NCBI RefSeq assembly: GCF_014200405.1
Contig: NZ_JACHBQ010000001.1
Span: 3,844,001-3,908,000, forward strand
DNA: 64,000 nt
Origin: Cryobacterium roopkundense
GTDB taxonomy: Bacteria > Actinomycetota > Actinomycetes > Actinomycetales > Microbacteriaceae
Direction: 5' to 3'
Position 1 is the first letter of the stretch. Each line of letters opens with the position of its first letter. Position numbers and translations under genes: made by a program. The notes beneath the pieces were generated by a model, which saw only the letters and a program-made list of their open reading frames with translations, had not been told where the DNA came from and made no database searches. This document shows positions 33,405 through 41,962 of the stretch, piece by piece.

Positions 33405-34379
33405 ATGGGTTTCATAGATACGATCCTCTGGCCACTGAAATGGGCCGTCGAGCTACTGCTCGTTGCGTTCCACTCCCTGTTCTCGGCCGTTGGCATGGGC
33501 TTCAACGACGGGATAACCTGGGTCCTCTCCATTGTCGGTCTCGTGCTGGTGGTTCGCGCTGCGCTGATCCCCATCTTCGTGAAGCAGATCAAGAGCCAGC
33601 GCAAAATGCTCGAGGTCGCGCCGCAGCTAAAGAAGATTCAAGATAAGTACAAGGGCAAGAAGGACCAGTTCTCGCGTGAGGCAATGTCCCGCGAGACGAT
33701 GGCGCTCTACAAGCGCACGGGCACCAATCCGCTGAGTTCCTGCCTGCCGTTGCTTCTGCAGATGCCCATCTTCTTCGCGCTGTTCTCGGTGCTCAACAAC
33801 GCACAGCGTTCGGAAGCCGGCGTCGGGCCTCTCAACAGCGAATTGGCCCGCAGCTTCGGTAACGCCACTCTCTTCGGAGACGCCCCGCTGCACAGCTCGT
33901 TCGCCTCCCAGTGGACGCCGATGATGGCGGGGGACCCTTTCAACGGTTCGGTCATGATTATCGCCGCGGTCATGGTGGTTTTGATGACGGCCTCCCAGTT
34001 CATCACCCAGCTGCAGATCGTCTCCAAAAACATGTCGCCCGAAACCAAGGCGAGCCCGATGTTCAAGCAGCAGCGCATCATGCTCTACCTGCTCCCTCTC
34101 GTCTTCGCCTTCTCCGGTGTGGCCTTCCCACTCGGCGTCATGTTCTACTGGCTCACGTCGAACTTCTGGACCATGATTCAGCAGTTCCTCGTGATTCGGA
34201 ACATGCCGACACCTGGCAGTGAAGCCGCAAAGGCACGCGAGGAACGTCTGGCGCGCAAGGGTAAATTGCTGGCAACGGATGGTGACATTATTGTGGTCGA
34301 AGAGCCCAAGAAGCCGGCCCAGCGACAGCAGCCGGTGAGCAAGAACCGTGCCAAGAAGCAATCCGGACCCAAGCAGTAA
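33405..34379 (+). CDS. yidC: Membrane protein insertase YidC/Oxa1
   Basis: This 324-residue insertase folds membrane proteins with or without Sec. It lacks the large periplasmic domain of Gram-negative YidC. The five-helix core is visible (LVVRAALIPIFVKQIKSQRKM coiled hairpin; NPLSSCLPLLLQMPIFFALF; VAFPLGVMFYWLTSNFWTMIQQ). The Lys/Arg-rich tail can bind ribosomes. It is in one operon with yidD and the KH/R3H gene. Confidence 0.96.
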   Translation: MGFIDTILWPLKWAVELLLVAFHSLFSAVGMGFNDGITWVLSIVGLVLVVRAALIPIFVKQIKSQRKMLEVAPQLKKIQDKYKGKKDQFSREAMSRETMALYKRTGTNPLSSCLPLLLQMPIFFALFSVLNNAQRSEAGVGPLNSELARSFGNATLFGDAPLHSSFASQWTPMMAGDPFNGSVMIIAAVMVVLMTASQFITQLQIVSKNMSPETKASPMFKQQRIMLYLLPLVFAFSGVAFPLGVMFYWLTSNFWTMIQQFLVIRNMPTPGSEAAKAREERLARKGKLLATDGDIIVVEEPKKPAQRQQPVSKNRAKKQSGPKQ

Positions 34380-34393
34380 AGAGACGAGACGTC

Positions 34394-34993
34394 GTGACTG
34401 ACAAGCTTGATGTGATCACAGGTGATGCACTGGCCGATGAGTCTGCCGATGGTGCAGATGTGGCACCCTCGATGGCTGCTGTGACGGCTGCCGACGAGAG
34501 TGCGGTTGTCGATGGCGACGCGGACCTTCCCACTCAGAGCCAGCTCGAGCAGGAAGGCGACATTGCCGCCGACTACATTGAGGAGTTCCTTGATATCTGC
34601 GATCTCGATGGAGATATTGACATCGATGCACGCAACGGACGCGCGTACATCTCCGTGAACACGTCGGACGAAGACAATCTGCGCGTGCTCTCCAAGCCTG
34701 AAACCGTGAACGCACTGCAGGAGCTCACCCGGTTGGCAGTCCAAAACAAGACCGGCTCGTTCTCCCGCCTCATCCTCGATATCGGGGGGTCCCGCGACGC
34801 TCGCGAGGCGGAGCTCGCGGCCCTGGTGGCTCGAGCTGTCGAGCGCATTGAGGCCGGTGCAACGGATGCCGCTTTGCCTGCCATGTCGTCGTATGAGCGC
34901 AAGCTCGTGCACGACCTCGTCGCTGCCCGTGGTTACCAGTCGGCGTCACACGGAGAGGGTCGTGACCGTCACACGGTCATCACAGCGGTCTAG
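34394..34993 (+). CDS. KH/R3H-domain RNA-binding protein (Jag/KhpB-like)
   Basis: This 199-residue protein starts at GTG 34394. An acidic N-terminal 50 residues is followed by a KH-like region (about 55-122) and an R3H domain (about 123-199) with SSYERKLVHDLVAARGYQSASHGEGRDRHTV (only landmarks cited: ERKLVH and RDRHTV). Jag-like proteins bind RNA and influence cell division and elongation. The typical Jag N-terminal domain is absent, as in other Actinobacteria. Confidence 0.9.
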   Translation: MTDKLDVITGDALADESADGADVAPSMAAVTAADESAVVDGDADLPTQSQLEQEGDIAADYIEEFLDICDLDGDIDIDARNGRAYISVNTSDEDNLRVLSKPETVNALQELTRLAVQNKTGSFSRLILDIGGSRDAREAELAALVARAVERIEAGATDAALPAMSSYERKLVHDLVAARGYQSASHGEGRDRHTVITAV

Positions 34994-35001
34994 CCCTACT
35001 C

Positions 35002-35631
35002 GTGACAGACGCACTCGAAGTCGAACCGGTCGCTGCAGCGTCCCTGTTCGGGAATCAACTCTCTGTGGCCCGTACTTTTACCACTAATTTAGCTGATCAG
35101 GGTGAAGAATTAGGGCTTATTGGCCCTCTCGAACTCCCTCGTTTGTGGAGCCGTCATATTTTGAACTGTGCGTTGATGGCGCCGCTGCTGCGCGTCGGGC
35201 TCGTGGGGGATGTGGGGTCCGGCGCCGGTCTGCCGGGACTCGTCCTGGCCATTGCGCGGCCGGACGTCACGTTCGTCCTGATCGAGCCAATGGAACGCCG
35301 TGTGGCCTGGCTGAACGACCAGACCGCGGTCCTGGGGTTGCAGAACGTCACCGTCGTTCGCGCCCGAGCCGAGGACGTGCGACTTGAGCATCCGCTTGAT
35401 CAGGTCACGGCCCGCGCAGTGAGCGCTTTTCGCACACTTATTCCGCTGACGGCACCGTTGCTGCGTGCCGGCGGCGAGCTGCTCTTGATGAAAGGGGAGC
35501 GGGCATCGACGGAGGTTGATGGGGCCGCCAAGGCTATCCAGAAATATCGCGTGCGCGACATTGAAATACTGACTCTCGGTGAGGGCGTGCTTCCGGACGT
35601 CACGCGAGTAATCAGGGCTACAGTGAAGTAG
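35002..35631 (+). CDS. rsmG: 16S rRNA (guanine527-N7)-methyltransferase
   Basis: This 209-residue SAM-dependent methyltransferase modifies G527 of 16S rRNA. It starts at GTG 35002, 8 bp after the KH/R3H gene. Motif I is GDVGSGAGLPGLVLA, followed by FVLIEPMERRVAWL and later VTARAVSAF and GGELLLMKGER. It sits just before parAB, as in many bacteria. Confidence 0.95.
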   Translation: MTDALEVEPVAAASLFGNQLSVARTFTTNLADQGEELGLIGPLELPRLWSRHILNCALMAPLLRVGLVGDVGSGAGLPGLVLAIARPDVTFVLIEPMERRVAWLNDQTAVLGLQNVTVVRARAEDVRLEHPLDQVTARAVSAFRTLIPLTAPLLRAGGELLLMKGERASTEVDGAAKAIQKYRVRDIEILTLGEGVLPDVTRVIRATVK

Positions 35632-35668
35632 TCCCCGGTGGTCTTTCTCACGCTTCATAATCGTAAAG

Positions 35669-35682
35669 GTTTCACGTGAAAC
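35669..35682. promoter_or_regulatory. parS: parS site 1, overlapping parA start
   Basis: GTTTCACGTGAAAC is the exact 14-bp ParB-binding palindrome. The GTG in its centre (35676) is the likely start codon of parA, so ParB bound here would cover the parA translation start region. Confidence 0.92.
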
Positions 35683-36614
35683 ATCCTGGTGAAGAGCAGC
35701 AACTCGGCAGCACAGCATCGGACATGGATGGTGCACCTCCATTGGCGCGCGAAATTGCCGAGCTAACACGTCGCCGACAGGTGATTGCGTCCGATCGCCT
35801 ACCTAAGCCTGAGAAGACTCGCATTCTCACCATCTCCAATCAAAAGGGAGGGGTGGGCAAGACCACGACGGCAGTGAACCTGGCGGCCGCCCTGGCTCGA
35901 CAGGGCGCGAGAGTACTTGTCATCGACCTTGACCCGCAGGGGAATGCCTCGACTGCGCTCGGTGTAGAGCACCACGCGGAGATGCCCAGCGTGTACGACG
36001 TGATCGTGAGTGACGTTCCCATGGAAGACGTCGTGCAGAAGAGCCCCGAATTCGGGGCACTCTATTGCGTTCCGGCCACGATTCACCTGGCCGGTGCGGA
36101 GATCGAGCTGGTGTCGCTGGTGGCGCGGGAGCAGCGCCTTCATCGCGCACTGGATCTCTACCTCAAGGGTCTTGACGACCCCTTCGACTATGTCTTCATT
36201 GATTGCCCACCGTCTCTCGGACTGTTGACGATTAATGCGTTCGTGGCGGCCCGAGAGGTCCTGATTCCCATCCAGTGCGAGTATTACGCCCTGGAGGGTC
36301 TGAGCCAGCTGCTCAAGAATATTCAGCTGATCGAGAAGCACTTGAATCCTGAGTTGACCGTGTCGACAATCTTGCTCACCATGTATGACGGTCGTACCAA
36401 TTTGGCCAATCAGGTGGCGCAGGACGTGCGTGATCATTTCCCCAAACAGGTACTGGAAACGTTGATCCCACGTTCTGTTCGAGTCTCAGAAGCTCCGAGC
36501 TACGGCCAGAGTGTGATTAGCTACGACCTCAACTCAGCAGGATCGCTCTCCTACCTCGAAGCAGCGGCCGAAATTGCCCGTCGTGGGGCACCTAAAACAG
36601 GAGAACAGCAGTAA
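35676..36614 (+). CDS. parA: Chromosome partitioning ATPase ParA (Soj)
   Basis: This 312-residue Walker-type ATPase moves ParB-parS complexes during segregation. The deviant Walker A is SNQKGGVGKTTTAVNLA, and the Walker B regions are VLVIDLDPQGN and VFIDCPPS. The GTG start lies in parS 1 with AAAGG about 7 bases upstream. An ATG at 35724 would give a protein 16 residues shorter. It ends one base into parB (TAATG). Confidence 0.95.
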   Translation: MKHPGEEQQLGSTASDMDGAPPLAREIAELTRRRQVIASDRLPKPEKTRILTISNQKGGVGKTTTAVNLAAALARQGARVLVIDLDPQGNASTALGVEHHAEMPSVYDVIVSDVPMEDVVQKSPEFGALYCVPATIHLAGAEIELVSLVAREQRLHRALDLYLKGLDDPFDYVFIDCPPSLGLLTINAFVAAREVLIPIQCEYYALEGLSQLLKNIQLIEKHLNPELTVSTILLTMYDGRTNLANQVAQDVRDHFPKQVLETLIPRSVRVSEAPSYGQSVISYDLNSAGSLSYLEAAAEIARRGAPKTGEQQ

Positions 36615-37576
36615 TGGCAGCAAAACGCACGGGTTTGGGTCGCGGAATCGGCGCCCTTATCCCGATACAGGACGACCCCTCTGCCGACCGTCCCGTGGAT
36701 GTGTTCTTTCCGCGTTCCGTCCCGGATGCAGCTGAGGCGTCGTCGGTCGAACTTGTAGCGGTGCCCGGTGCTCAGCTTGCGCACCTGAACCTCTCAGATA
36801 TCGTCCCGAACGCTCAGCAGCCGCGCAGTATTTTCGACGAGGGCGACCTCGCTGAACTCGTGCACAGCATCCGCGAGGTCGGCGTTCTGCAGCCCATTGT
36901 TGTGCGACCGCTGTCGGATTCCGCGGGTCAGTTTGAGCTGGTCATGGGTGAGCGCCGCCTTCGGGCGAGTAAAATAGCAGGTCTGGACACCATTCCTGCT
37001 GTGGTTCGTGAAACAGCGGATGTCGACATGCTGCGGGACGCACTGCTGGAGAACCTCCACCGCGCTCAACTGAATCCGCTTGAAGAGGCGTCGGCATACC
37101 AGCAACTACTGGCAGATTTCGGCATCACGCAGGAGGAACTAGCGAGCCGTATCGGACGGTCGAGGCCGCAGATCACGAACACAATTCGTCTCCTGAAGTT
37201 GCCCGAATCGGTCCAACTTCGGGTGGCCGCCGGTGTGCTGAGTGCGGGGCACGCGCGCGCCATTCTGTCGGTGGGGGAGCACGACGGCATGCTTCGCCTG
37301 GCCGACAAGATCGTGAACGAAGATCTGTCCGTGCGAGCGGCCGAAGCGGCCGCGGCGGCCGGGCCAAAGGTTGAAAAGGCCAAACCCCTGCCAGGCAGGC
37401 GCCAAGGACACCTCGATGAGATCGCTGAGCACCTGGGCGACCGCCTCGACACGCGCGTTAGGATCAATCTGGGAGCACGGAAAGGCCAGATTACGGTTGA
37501 TTTTGCCACCATCGGCGATCTGAATCGAATTCTTGGATCGCTCGGCGAGCCAGGGTACGGTCCCAACCAGGGCTAA
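36614..37576 (+). CDS. parB: Chromosome partitioning protein ParB
   Basis: This 320-residue CTP-dependent DNA clamp binds parS. Landmarks are the N-terminal KRTGLGRGIGALI ParA-contact region, the CTPase box GERRLRASKIAG, the helix-turn-helix ITQEELASRIGRSRPQITNTIRLLKLP, and the C-terminal dimerisation domain ending GYGPNQG. Four exact parS sites are within 3.7 kb. Confidence 0.96.
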   Translation: MAAKRTGLGRGIGALIPIQDDPSADRPVDVFFPRSVPDAAEASSVELVAVPGAQLAHLNLSDIVPNAQQPRSIFDEGDLAELVHSIREVGVLQPIVVRPLSDSAGQFELVMGERRLRASKIAGLDTIPAVVRETADVDMLRDALLENLHRAQLNPLEEASAYQQLLADFGITQEELASRIGRSRPQITNTIRLLKLPESVQLRVAAGVLSAGHARAILSVGEHDGMLRLADKIVNEDLSVRAAEAAAAAGPKVEKAKPLPGRRQGHLDEIAEHLGDRLDTRVRINLGARKGQITVDFATIGDLNRILGSLGEPGYGPNQG

Positions 37577-37583
37577 TCGCCCC

Positions 37584-37597
37584 GTTTCACGTGAAAC
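37584..37597. promoter_or_regulatory. parS: parS site 2
   Basis: GTTTCACGTGAAAC is an exact ParB site, 8 bp after the parB stop codon. Confidence 0.93.
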
Positions 37598-37609
37598 ACT
37601 CCCGCTAGC

Positions 37610-38104
37610 GTCTCCCACCCTCCGCCCTTCGAGCGTGTGAGACCCCGTCGCGGGCGTCCCGACCCTTCACCGGCCGCGCGTGTCGAGACCCCGCCGCCGG
37701 GCGTTTCCACCCTCCGCCGATCGAGCGTGTCGAGACCCGGTCGCGGGGCGTCCCCACCGTCCGCAGGCCGCGCTTGTGGAGACCCCGTCGCGGGCGTCGC
37801 CACCTCCCGCTGGTCGAGCGTGTCGAGACCCCCGTTTCGGTCCGTGTTCTGTCACGATGTGTCGTTGCAGAGCGACGGTCGAGCGTATCGGGACGCCCGT
37901 GCCGCCTTTGTTGGTGATCTGGGCGACTTCGATCATCCACGCTGGTCGAGCGTGTCGAGACCCCGTCGCCGAGCGTTCCCGTCCTCCGCTGGGCGACGGT
38001 GCGGAGACTCGTGTTTCGGTCGGGCCTGGCCTGAACGGGAGTCCCCACCTTCCGCTGGTCGAGCTTGTCGAGACCCTTGTTTCCCGGTCCTTCGGGCGCC
38101 TCTA
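37610..38104. repeat. Array of nine diverged REP-like palindromic units
   Basis: Nine copies of a TGGTCGAGCGTGTCGAGACC-type unit occur, near 37628, 37679, 37721, 37763, 37813, 37878, 37942, 37993 and 38056. They are separated by related spacers such as CCCGTCGCGGGCGTCC and CCACCCTCCGC. The core (TCGAnnnnnTCGA) is palindromic. The spacing is about 42-65 bp and irregular, and the copies differ from each other, so this is an old REP/BIME-like array and not CRISPR. No gene reading is convincing here. Confidence 0.8.
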
Positions 38105-38368
38105 GAGTGCCATGCGACGCAGCGCACGTGGCTTGACCTCGCCTGTGGAGAACTCGTCTGGATTGGCAGGACGCCAGGCCATCTCCCGGCGCCTGCCGCT
38201 TAACGGAATGTGCGCCGGCAATCGTTCGTACGCAGGCGTGAACGCAGCCAGTCGAGGTGAACTGCCCTGAGTCAATTCGTCTTGCAGCATCTGCTGAACG
38301 AGCGCACTTCCCTGTGTTTGACTGCCATGGACGGGCAGTGCATGCGCATAACTCCGGTTTGGGGACGG
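38102..38368 (-). pseudogene. Possible gene remnant without a clear start
   Basis: An open frame of about 85 codons follows a TAG near 38370 and ends at 38102. It reads QTQGSALVQQMLQDELTQ, then LAAFTPAYERLPAHIPLSGRRREMAWRPANPDEF and ALRRMAL. The composition looks protein-like, but there is no good start or ribosome-binding site (the first ATG is at 38290), and the REP array begins at its stop. I do not recognise the family. It may be the tail of a decayed gene or chance. Confidence 0.3.
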
Positions 38369-38439
38369 CTACCTACTGAGCGCGTCCACTAGTTGTTGCC
38401 CGCGGCGAAAGTGCTTCTTGAACGAGTTGCACTCTGGTT

Positions 38440-38453
38440 GTTTCACGTGAAAC
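38440..38453. promoter_or_regulatory. parS: parS site 3
   Basis: GTTTCACGTGAAAC is an exact ParB site, 86 bp upstream of the GIY-YIG gene. Confidence 0.93.
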
Positions 38454-38539
38454 GTTACTCGTGAGCGAGCGACACGCGGAGGTTGTCCCTGTGGACAGAA
38501 CCTGTGGACAACGCCGGTCCAGCCGCATTAAGTGCCATC

Positions 38540-38854
38540 ATGGCCGCCATGCCATACATGTATATCGTCGAGTGTTCCGATGGGTCCTTTTACGTGGGGA
38601 GCACGTGGGTTCTCGAGCGCAGGGTGTGGGAGCACAACAACGGCGGGGGAGTGGAGTACACGAGGCGGCGGCGTCCCGTGCGGCTTGTCTACCACGAGAA
38701 GTACGAGCGAATCTCTGAGGCGTACGGGCGTGAGAAACAGGTGCAGAATTGGAGTCGCGCGAAGCGACAGGCGCTCATTGATGGGCGCCCGCAAGATCTT
38801 CCCATGTTGAGTAGATGGCCCTCAGACCCCGAAGATGAACCGAGCGTCGAGTGA
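38540..38854 (+). CDS. GIY-YIG nuclease-domain protein (UPF0213 type)
   Basis: This 104-residue single-domain protein has the GIY-YIG start as YMYIVECSDGSFYVGST, then RRVWEHNNGGGVEYTRRRRPVRLVY, and ends with a KRQALIDG landmark. The catalytic Tyr, Arg and Glu region (EAYGREKQVQNW) is present. These small YhbQ-like proteins are proposed DNA-repair or processing nucleases. The start could be ATG 38540 or 38549. It is isolated between two parS sites and two repeat arrays. Confidence 0.85.
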   Translation: MAAMPYMYIVECSDGSFYVGSTWVLERRVWEHNNGGGVEYTRRRRPVRLVYHEKYERISEAYGREKQVQNWSRAKRQALIDGRPQDLPMLSRWPSDPEDEPSVE

Positions 38855-38867
38855 GGCTTCCAAGGAC

Positions 38868-39262
38868 TGATGATCTCGACAAGCTCGATCGACGGTGTGT
38901 GCGTTCGTCGAGTTTGTCGAGACCGCCGGTTGGGGTGATCGACGGGTTGATGGGTGGTGGGTGCGTTGGTCCAGCTTGTCGAGACCGGGTGTGGAGTGTG
39001 TGTGATGCGAATGGGGGATCTCGACAAGCTCGATCGGCGCTGGGCGCGCCGGGTGCGTTGGTCGAGTTTGTCGAGACCGCCGGTTGGGGTGATCGACGGG
39101 TTGATGGGTGGTGGGTGCGTTGGTCCAGCTTGTCGAGACCGGGTGTGGAGTGTGTGTGATGCGAATGGGGGATCTCGACAAGCTCGATCGGCGCTGGGCG
39201 CGGTGGGTGCGTTGGTTGAGCTTGTCGAGACCACTGGTGGGGTGATCGACAGGCTCGATCGG
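38868..39262. repeat. Second REP-like array with a 154-bp tandem duplication
   Basis: GTCGAGnTTGTCGAGACC and its reverse CTCGACAAGCTCGATC alternate through this stretch, about eight units. The segment starting at 38908 is repeated from 39062 with period 154 bp, and the two copies are identical for about 140 bases, so the duplication is recent. Any open frames across it are repeat translations. The remaining bases up to the ddl-like gene hold parS 4 and a terminator. Confidence 0.85.
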
Positions 39263-39320
39263 CACTGGGGGGAGGTGCGGTGGTGGAGCGTGGTGAGGGC
39301 GCGACGTTCCACAGGGCAGT

Positions 39321-39334
39321 GTTTCACGTGAAAC
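39321..39334. promoter_or_regulatory. parS: parS site 4
   Basis: GTTTCACGTGAAAC is an exact ParB site, just after the second REP-like array. Confidence 0.93.
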
Positions 39335-39439
39335 ACCGTGTGGGGACGGCCGAGGCACGAGGTGGACCTGCAGTGAACTGCCCAGGGCACGTTGGTCCCA
39401 AGCGCCTCACCAGGTTGAGACCCGACGGAGAACACGAAA

Positions 39440-39467
39440 CCCCCGCCGAGAGTCTCGACGGGGGCCG
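39440..39467 (-). terminator. Terminator of the aminotransferase-ddl unit
   Basis: CCCCCGCCGAGAG pairs with TCTCGACGGGGG with one mismatch. On the minus strand it is followed by GGTTTCGTGTT. It lies 20 bp beyond the ddl-like stop codon. Confidence 0.65.
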
Positions 39468-39486
39468 GGGTGGTGCGGGGGAGTAG

Positions 39487-40479
39487 CTACACGGCATCCG
39501 CGATGGCTGCGCGAGCGAGTGCCGAGTACACGTCACCCAGCGTCTGCCCCGAGGCCTCGATCGCCTGAGGCACCAGTGACGTCTCTGTCAGCCCGGGCAG
39601 AACGTTTGCCTCCAGAAACCACGGTGTGCCCTCGCCGTCGACGATGAGGTCGATGCGGGAGATGTGACGCAAGCCCAATAACTTGTGGATAGCGACGGCG
39701 GTCGCGCTGACGCGAGCGGCAACATCCGCTTCGATGCGCGCGGGGGTGTAGAAGTCGGTCTCACCAGCGTTGTAGCGAGCCTCGAAACTGTAGACACCGC
39801 TCACCGGCACAATTTCGACCGCCGGAAGCGCCGCGGGACCATCACCGGTGTCTACAACGGCCACGGCAAGCTCTGTGCCGTCCACCTGGGACTCTACGAG
39901 GGCAACATCAGCGTAGGTGTACGCATCCACCATTGCGCGCGGCAGGGCGCCTGCGGTGGCAACTATCGTCACTCCCTGTGCCGATCCGCCCTGAGCCGGC
40001 TTCACAACCACGGGAGGGCTCAACGCACCCAGCAGGTGCTCGAGAACGCTTGATGCACCGAGATCCCGGAAGGTCTCTTTTGACAGCGCGATTGATGCGG
40101 GAGTGTCGTATCCCGCCCGGCGAACGAGCTCCTTGGCGACCGGCTTTGACCAAGCCAGGGCTGCCGCCTCGCCGCGTGCGCCGACGTAGGGGATCCCGGT
40201 GGTGCCGAGCAGGGACCGGAGCGCCCCATCTTCGCCGGTAGCGCCATGCAGGGCGGGCCAGATCACGTCGGGCCGCCGTGTGGCGAGCTCGGCCAACAGT
40301 CCAGCCCCGGGATCGAGCACGGTGACTCGATGTCCAGCGCCGGTCAGGGCATCCGTCACGCGTCGCCCCGACCGCATCGAAATATCTCGCTCGTGAGAAA
40401 TGCCTCCGGCAAGCACGACAATGTCGAGGGTGGACTTCACGTCGGGTGAGGCGGCATCCATTGTTTCGGTTTCACTCAT
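39487..40479 (-). CDS. ddl: D-alanine--D-alanine ligase family ATP-grasp enzyme
   Basis: From ATG 40479 (MSETETMDAASPDVKSTLDIVVLAGG) this protein has 330 residues. Ligase landmarks are GGISHERDISMRSG, the ALHGATGEDG region, VVKPAQGGSAQGVTIV and WFLEANVLPGLTETSL. It would join two D-Ala for peptidoglycan precursors. Actinobacteria often carry a second Ddl elsewhere, so this copy could be the paralogue beside parAB. It follows the aminotransferase by 41 bp on the same strand. Confidence 0.88.
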   Translation of the reverse strand: MSETETMDAASPDVKSTLDIVVLAGGISHERDISMRSGRRVTDALTGAGHRVTVLDPGAGLLAELATRRPDVIWPALHGATGEDGALRSLLGTTGIPYVGARGEAAALAWSKPVAKELVRRAGYDTPASIALSKETFRDLGASSVLEHLLGALSPPVVVKPAQGGSAQGVTIVATAGALPRAMVDAYTYADVALVESQVDGTELAVAVVDTGDGPAALPAVEIVPVSGVYSFEARYNAGETDFYTPARIEADVAARVSATAVAIHKLLGLRHISRIDLIVDGEGTPWFLEANVLPGLTETSLVPQAIEASGQTLGDVYSALARAAIADAV

Positions 40480-40520
40480 GATCAGGCCTTTTCCTATTTT
40501 CATTTCATCAGGAGTCATGC

Positions 40521-41840
40521 TCAGGAGATATTTGGCGCCCCGGCAGCGAAGCGCTCACTGTCGGGTGCTGGTGCGAGTGAACCGGTGCCAGCGAAGGTAT
40601 CGAGCAGGTCAAGTTCACCGCGAATAACCGTTGCCAGGCGACGGATGCCAACCCGAATGTTCTCAGGGGTGGGATAGCAGAATGAGAGACGCATATTCTG
40701 TCGACCGGCACCGTCCGCGAAGAACGCCGTGCCAGGCGTATACGCCACGAGCTCCTTGACGGCCCGGGGGAGCATGCCCTTGGAGTCGAGCCGATCGGGG
40801 AGCGTCACCCACACGTAGAACCCACCGTTGGGGTTCGTCCAGGTGAGTTCGGGCAGATACTCCTGTAGGGCCGCGAGCATGGCGTTCTTGCGCTCGTGGT
40901 AGACGTCGCGGAAGGTGTTGATCTGCCCCTTCCAGTCGGCCGTCGACAAGTACTCGGAGATGACGAGCTGGCTGAATGAACTGGGGGAGAGTACGGCGGC
41001 CTCATTGGCAAGAACGAGTTTCTCACGAATCGCGTGCGGGGCGAGGGCCCAGCCGACGCGGAAGCCCGGGGCCAGGGTCTTGGAAAATGTACCGAGGTAC
41101 ACCACGCCCTCGCGTTCGATCGAGCGCATCGCATCGGGTGCCGGTCGGTCGAAGTACAACAGCCCGTAGGGATTATCCTCAAGCACGAGAATGTTGTTGG
41201 AGCGGCAGATCTCCAGGATCTCGAGTCGACGGGCCCACGAGAGGGTGACTCCAGCCGGATTATGAAAGCTTGGAATCGTGTAGAGGAACTTAATCGTTCT
41301 ACCGCCGGCCTTCAGGCGGGCTATGTGTTCTCGTAGCGCCTCCGGGATCATGCCATCCTCGTCCATCGGCACGTGATCGACGTCGGCCTGGTACGAGCGG
41401 AAAATCACCATAGCGGTGACATAGCTCGGGCCCTCGGAGAGCACGACGTCGCCCGGGTTGAGAAACAACTTACTGACGAGCTCCAGGGCGTGTTGGGACC
41501 CTGTCGTGACGACGACGTCGTCGGCATTGGCACGAATCCCTTCGAGTGCCATCACGTCGAGAATCTGTTCTCGCAGCGCAGGAATTCCCTGACCAGAGCC
41601 GTATTGGAGAGCGGTAGCTCCCTGTTCCGACATGACCTTGGACATGGCATTGGTGACGAGATCGTGCGGAAGCGCTGCCACGAATGGCATTCCGCCGGCG
41701 AGCGAGACGACCTCGGGGCGACTGGCCACCGCGAAGAGCGCACGCACCTCGGAGGCCTTGAGCCCCGCGGCTCGTTCGGCGTAGTGGTGGTACCACGGGT
41801 CGAGGTTGTTACCGGCCTGGAGGGAGCCCTTGTTAGTCAC
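40521..41840 (-). CDS. PLP-dependent class I/II aminotransferase
   Basis: This 439-residue fold-type I aminotransferase is close to the 2-aminoadipate/MocR-type group. Landmarks are LAGGMPFVAALP, TTGSQHALELVSKLFLNPGD, EDNPYGLLYFD and the PLP Lys in LGTFSKTLAPGFRVGW, with the substrate Arg in MRLSFCYPTPENI. The amino donor and acceptor cannot be told from sequence. In related genomes it lies between parB and trxA. The N-terminus MTNKGSLQAGNNLDPWYHHYAER is normal for this group. Confidence 0.9.
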   Translation of the reverse strand: MTNKGSLQAGNNLDPWYHHYAERAAGLKASEVRALFAVASRPEVVSLAGGMPFVAALPHDLVTNAMSKVMSEQGATALQYGSGQGIPALREQILDVMALEGIRANADDVVVTTGSQHALELVSKLFLNPGDVVLSEGPSYVTAMVIFRSYQADVDHVPMDEDGMIPEALREHIARLKAGGRTIKFLYTIPSFHNPAGVTLSWARRLEILEICRSNNILVLEDNPYGLLYFDRPAPDAMRSIEREGVVYLGTFSKTLAPGFRVGWALAPHAIREKLVLANEAAVLSPSSFSQLVISEYLSTADWKGQINTFRDVYHERKNAMLAALQEYLPELTWTNPNGGFYVWVTLPDRLDSKGMLPRAVKELVAYTPGTAFFADGAGRQNMRLSFCYPTPENIRVGIRRLATVIRGELDLLDTFAGTGSLAPAPDSERFAAGAPNIS

Positions 41841-41916
41841 GTCACGTCCGATCTGGTGAGGTCTTCATCGTATGGGGTGTGGGCAGTGCCGCCGGAACAC
41901 CCCATAATCATGAAAA

Positions 41917-41942
41917 ACCCGCCCGGCGTGAGCCGGGCGGGT
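41917..41942 (-). terminator. Terminator of trxB-trxA
   Basis: ACCCGCCCGGC pairs perfectly with GCCGGGCGGGT around GTGA. On the minus strand a run of five T follows. It lies 20 bp after the trxA stop. Confidence 0.85.
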
Positions 41943-41962
41943 TCTGTCAATCGAACCGGCGG

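Noticed and set aside
37605..38203. Open frames across the first repeat array (several on both strands)
   Set aside because: Their translations are just the repeat unit read over and over. There are no ribosome-binding sites or recognisable domains.
37610..39262. CRISPR array
   Set aside because: Repeats are short, diverged, palindromic and irregularly spaced, the spacers are related to each other, and there are no cas genes.
38851..39435. Open frames across the second repeat array
   Set aside because: They are Ser/Arg/Thr-rich translations of the REP-like repeats and the 154-bp duplication.
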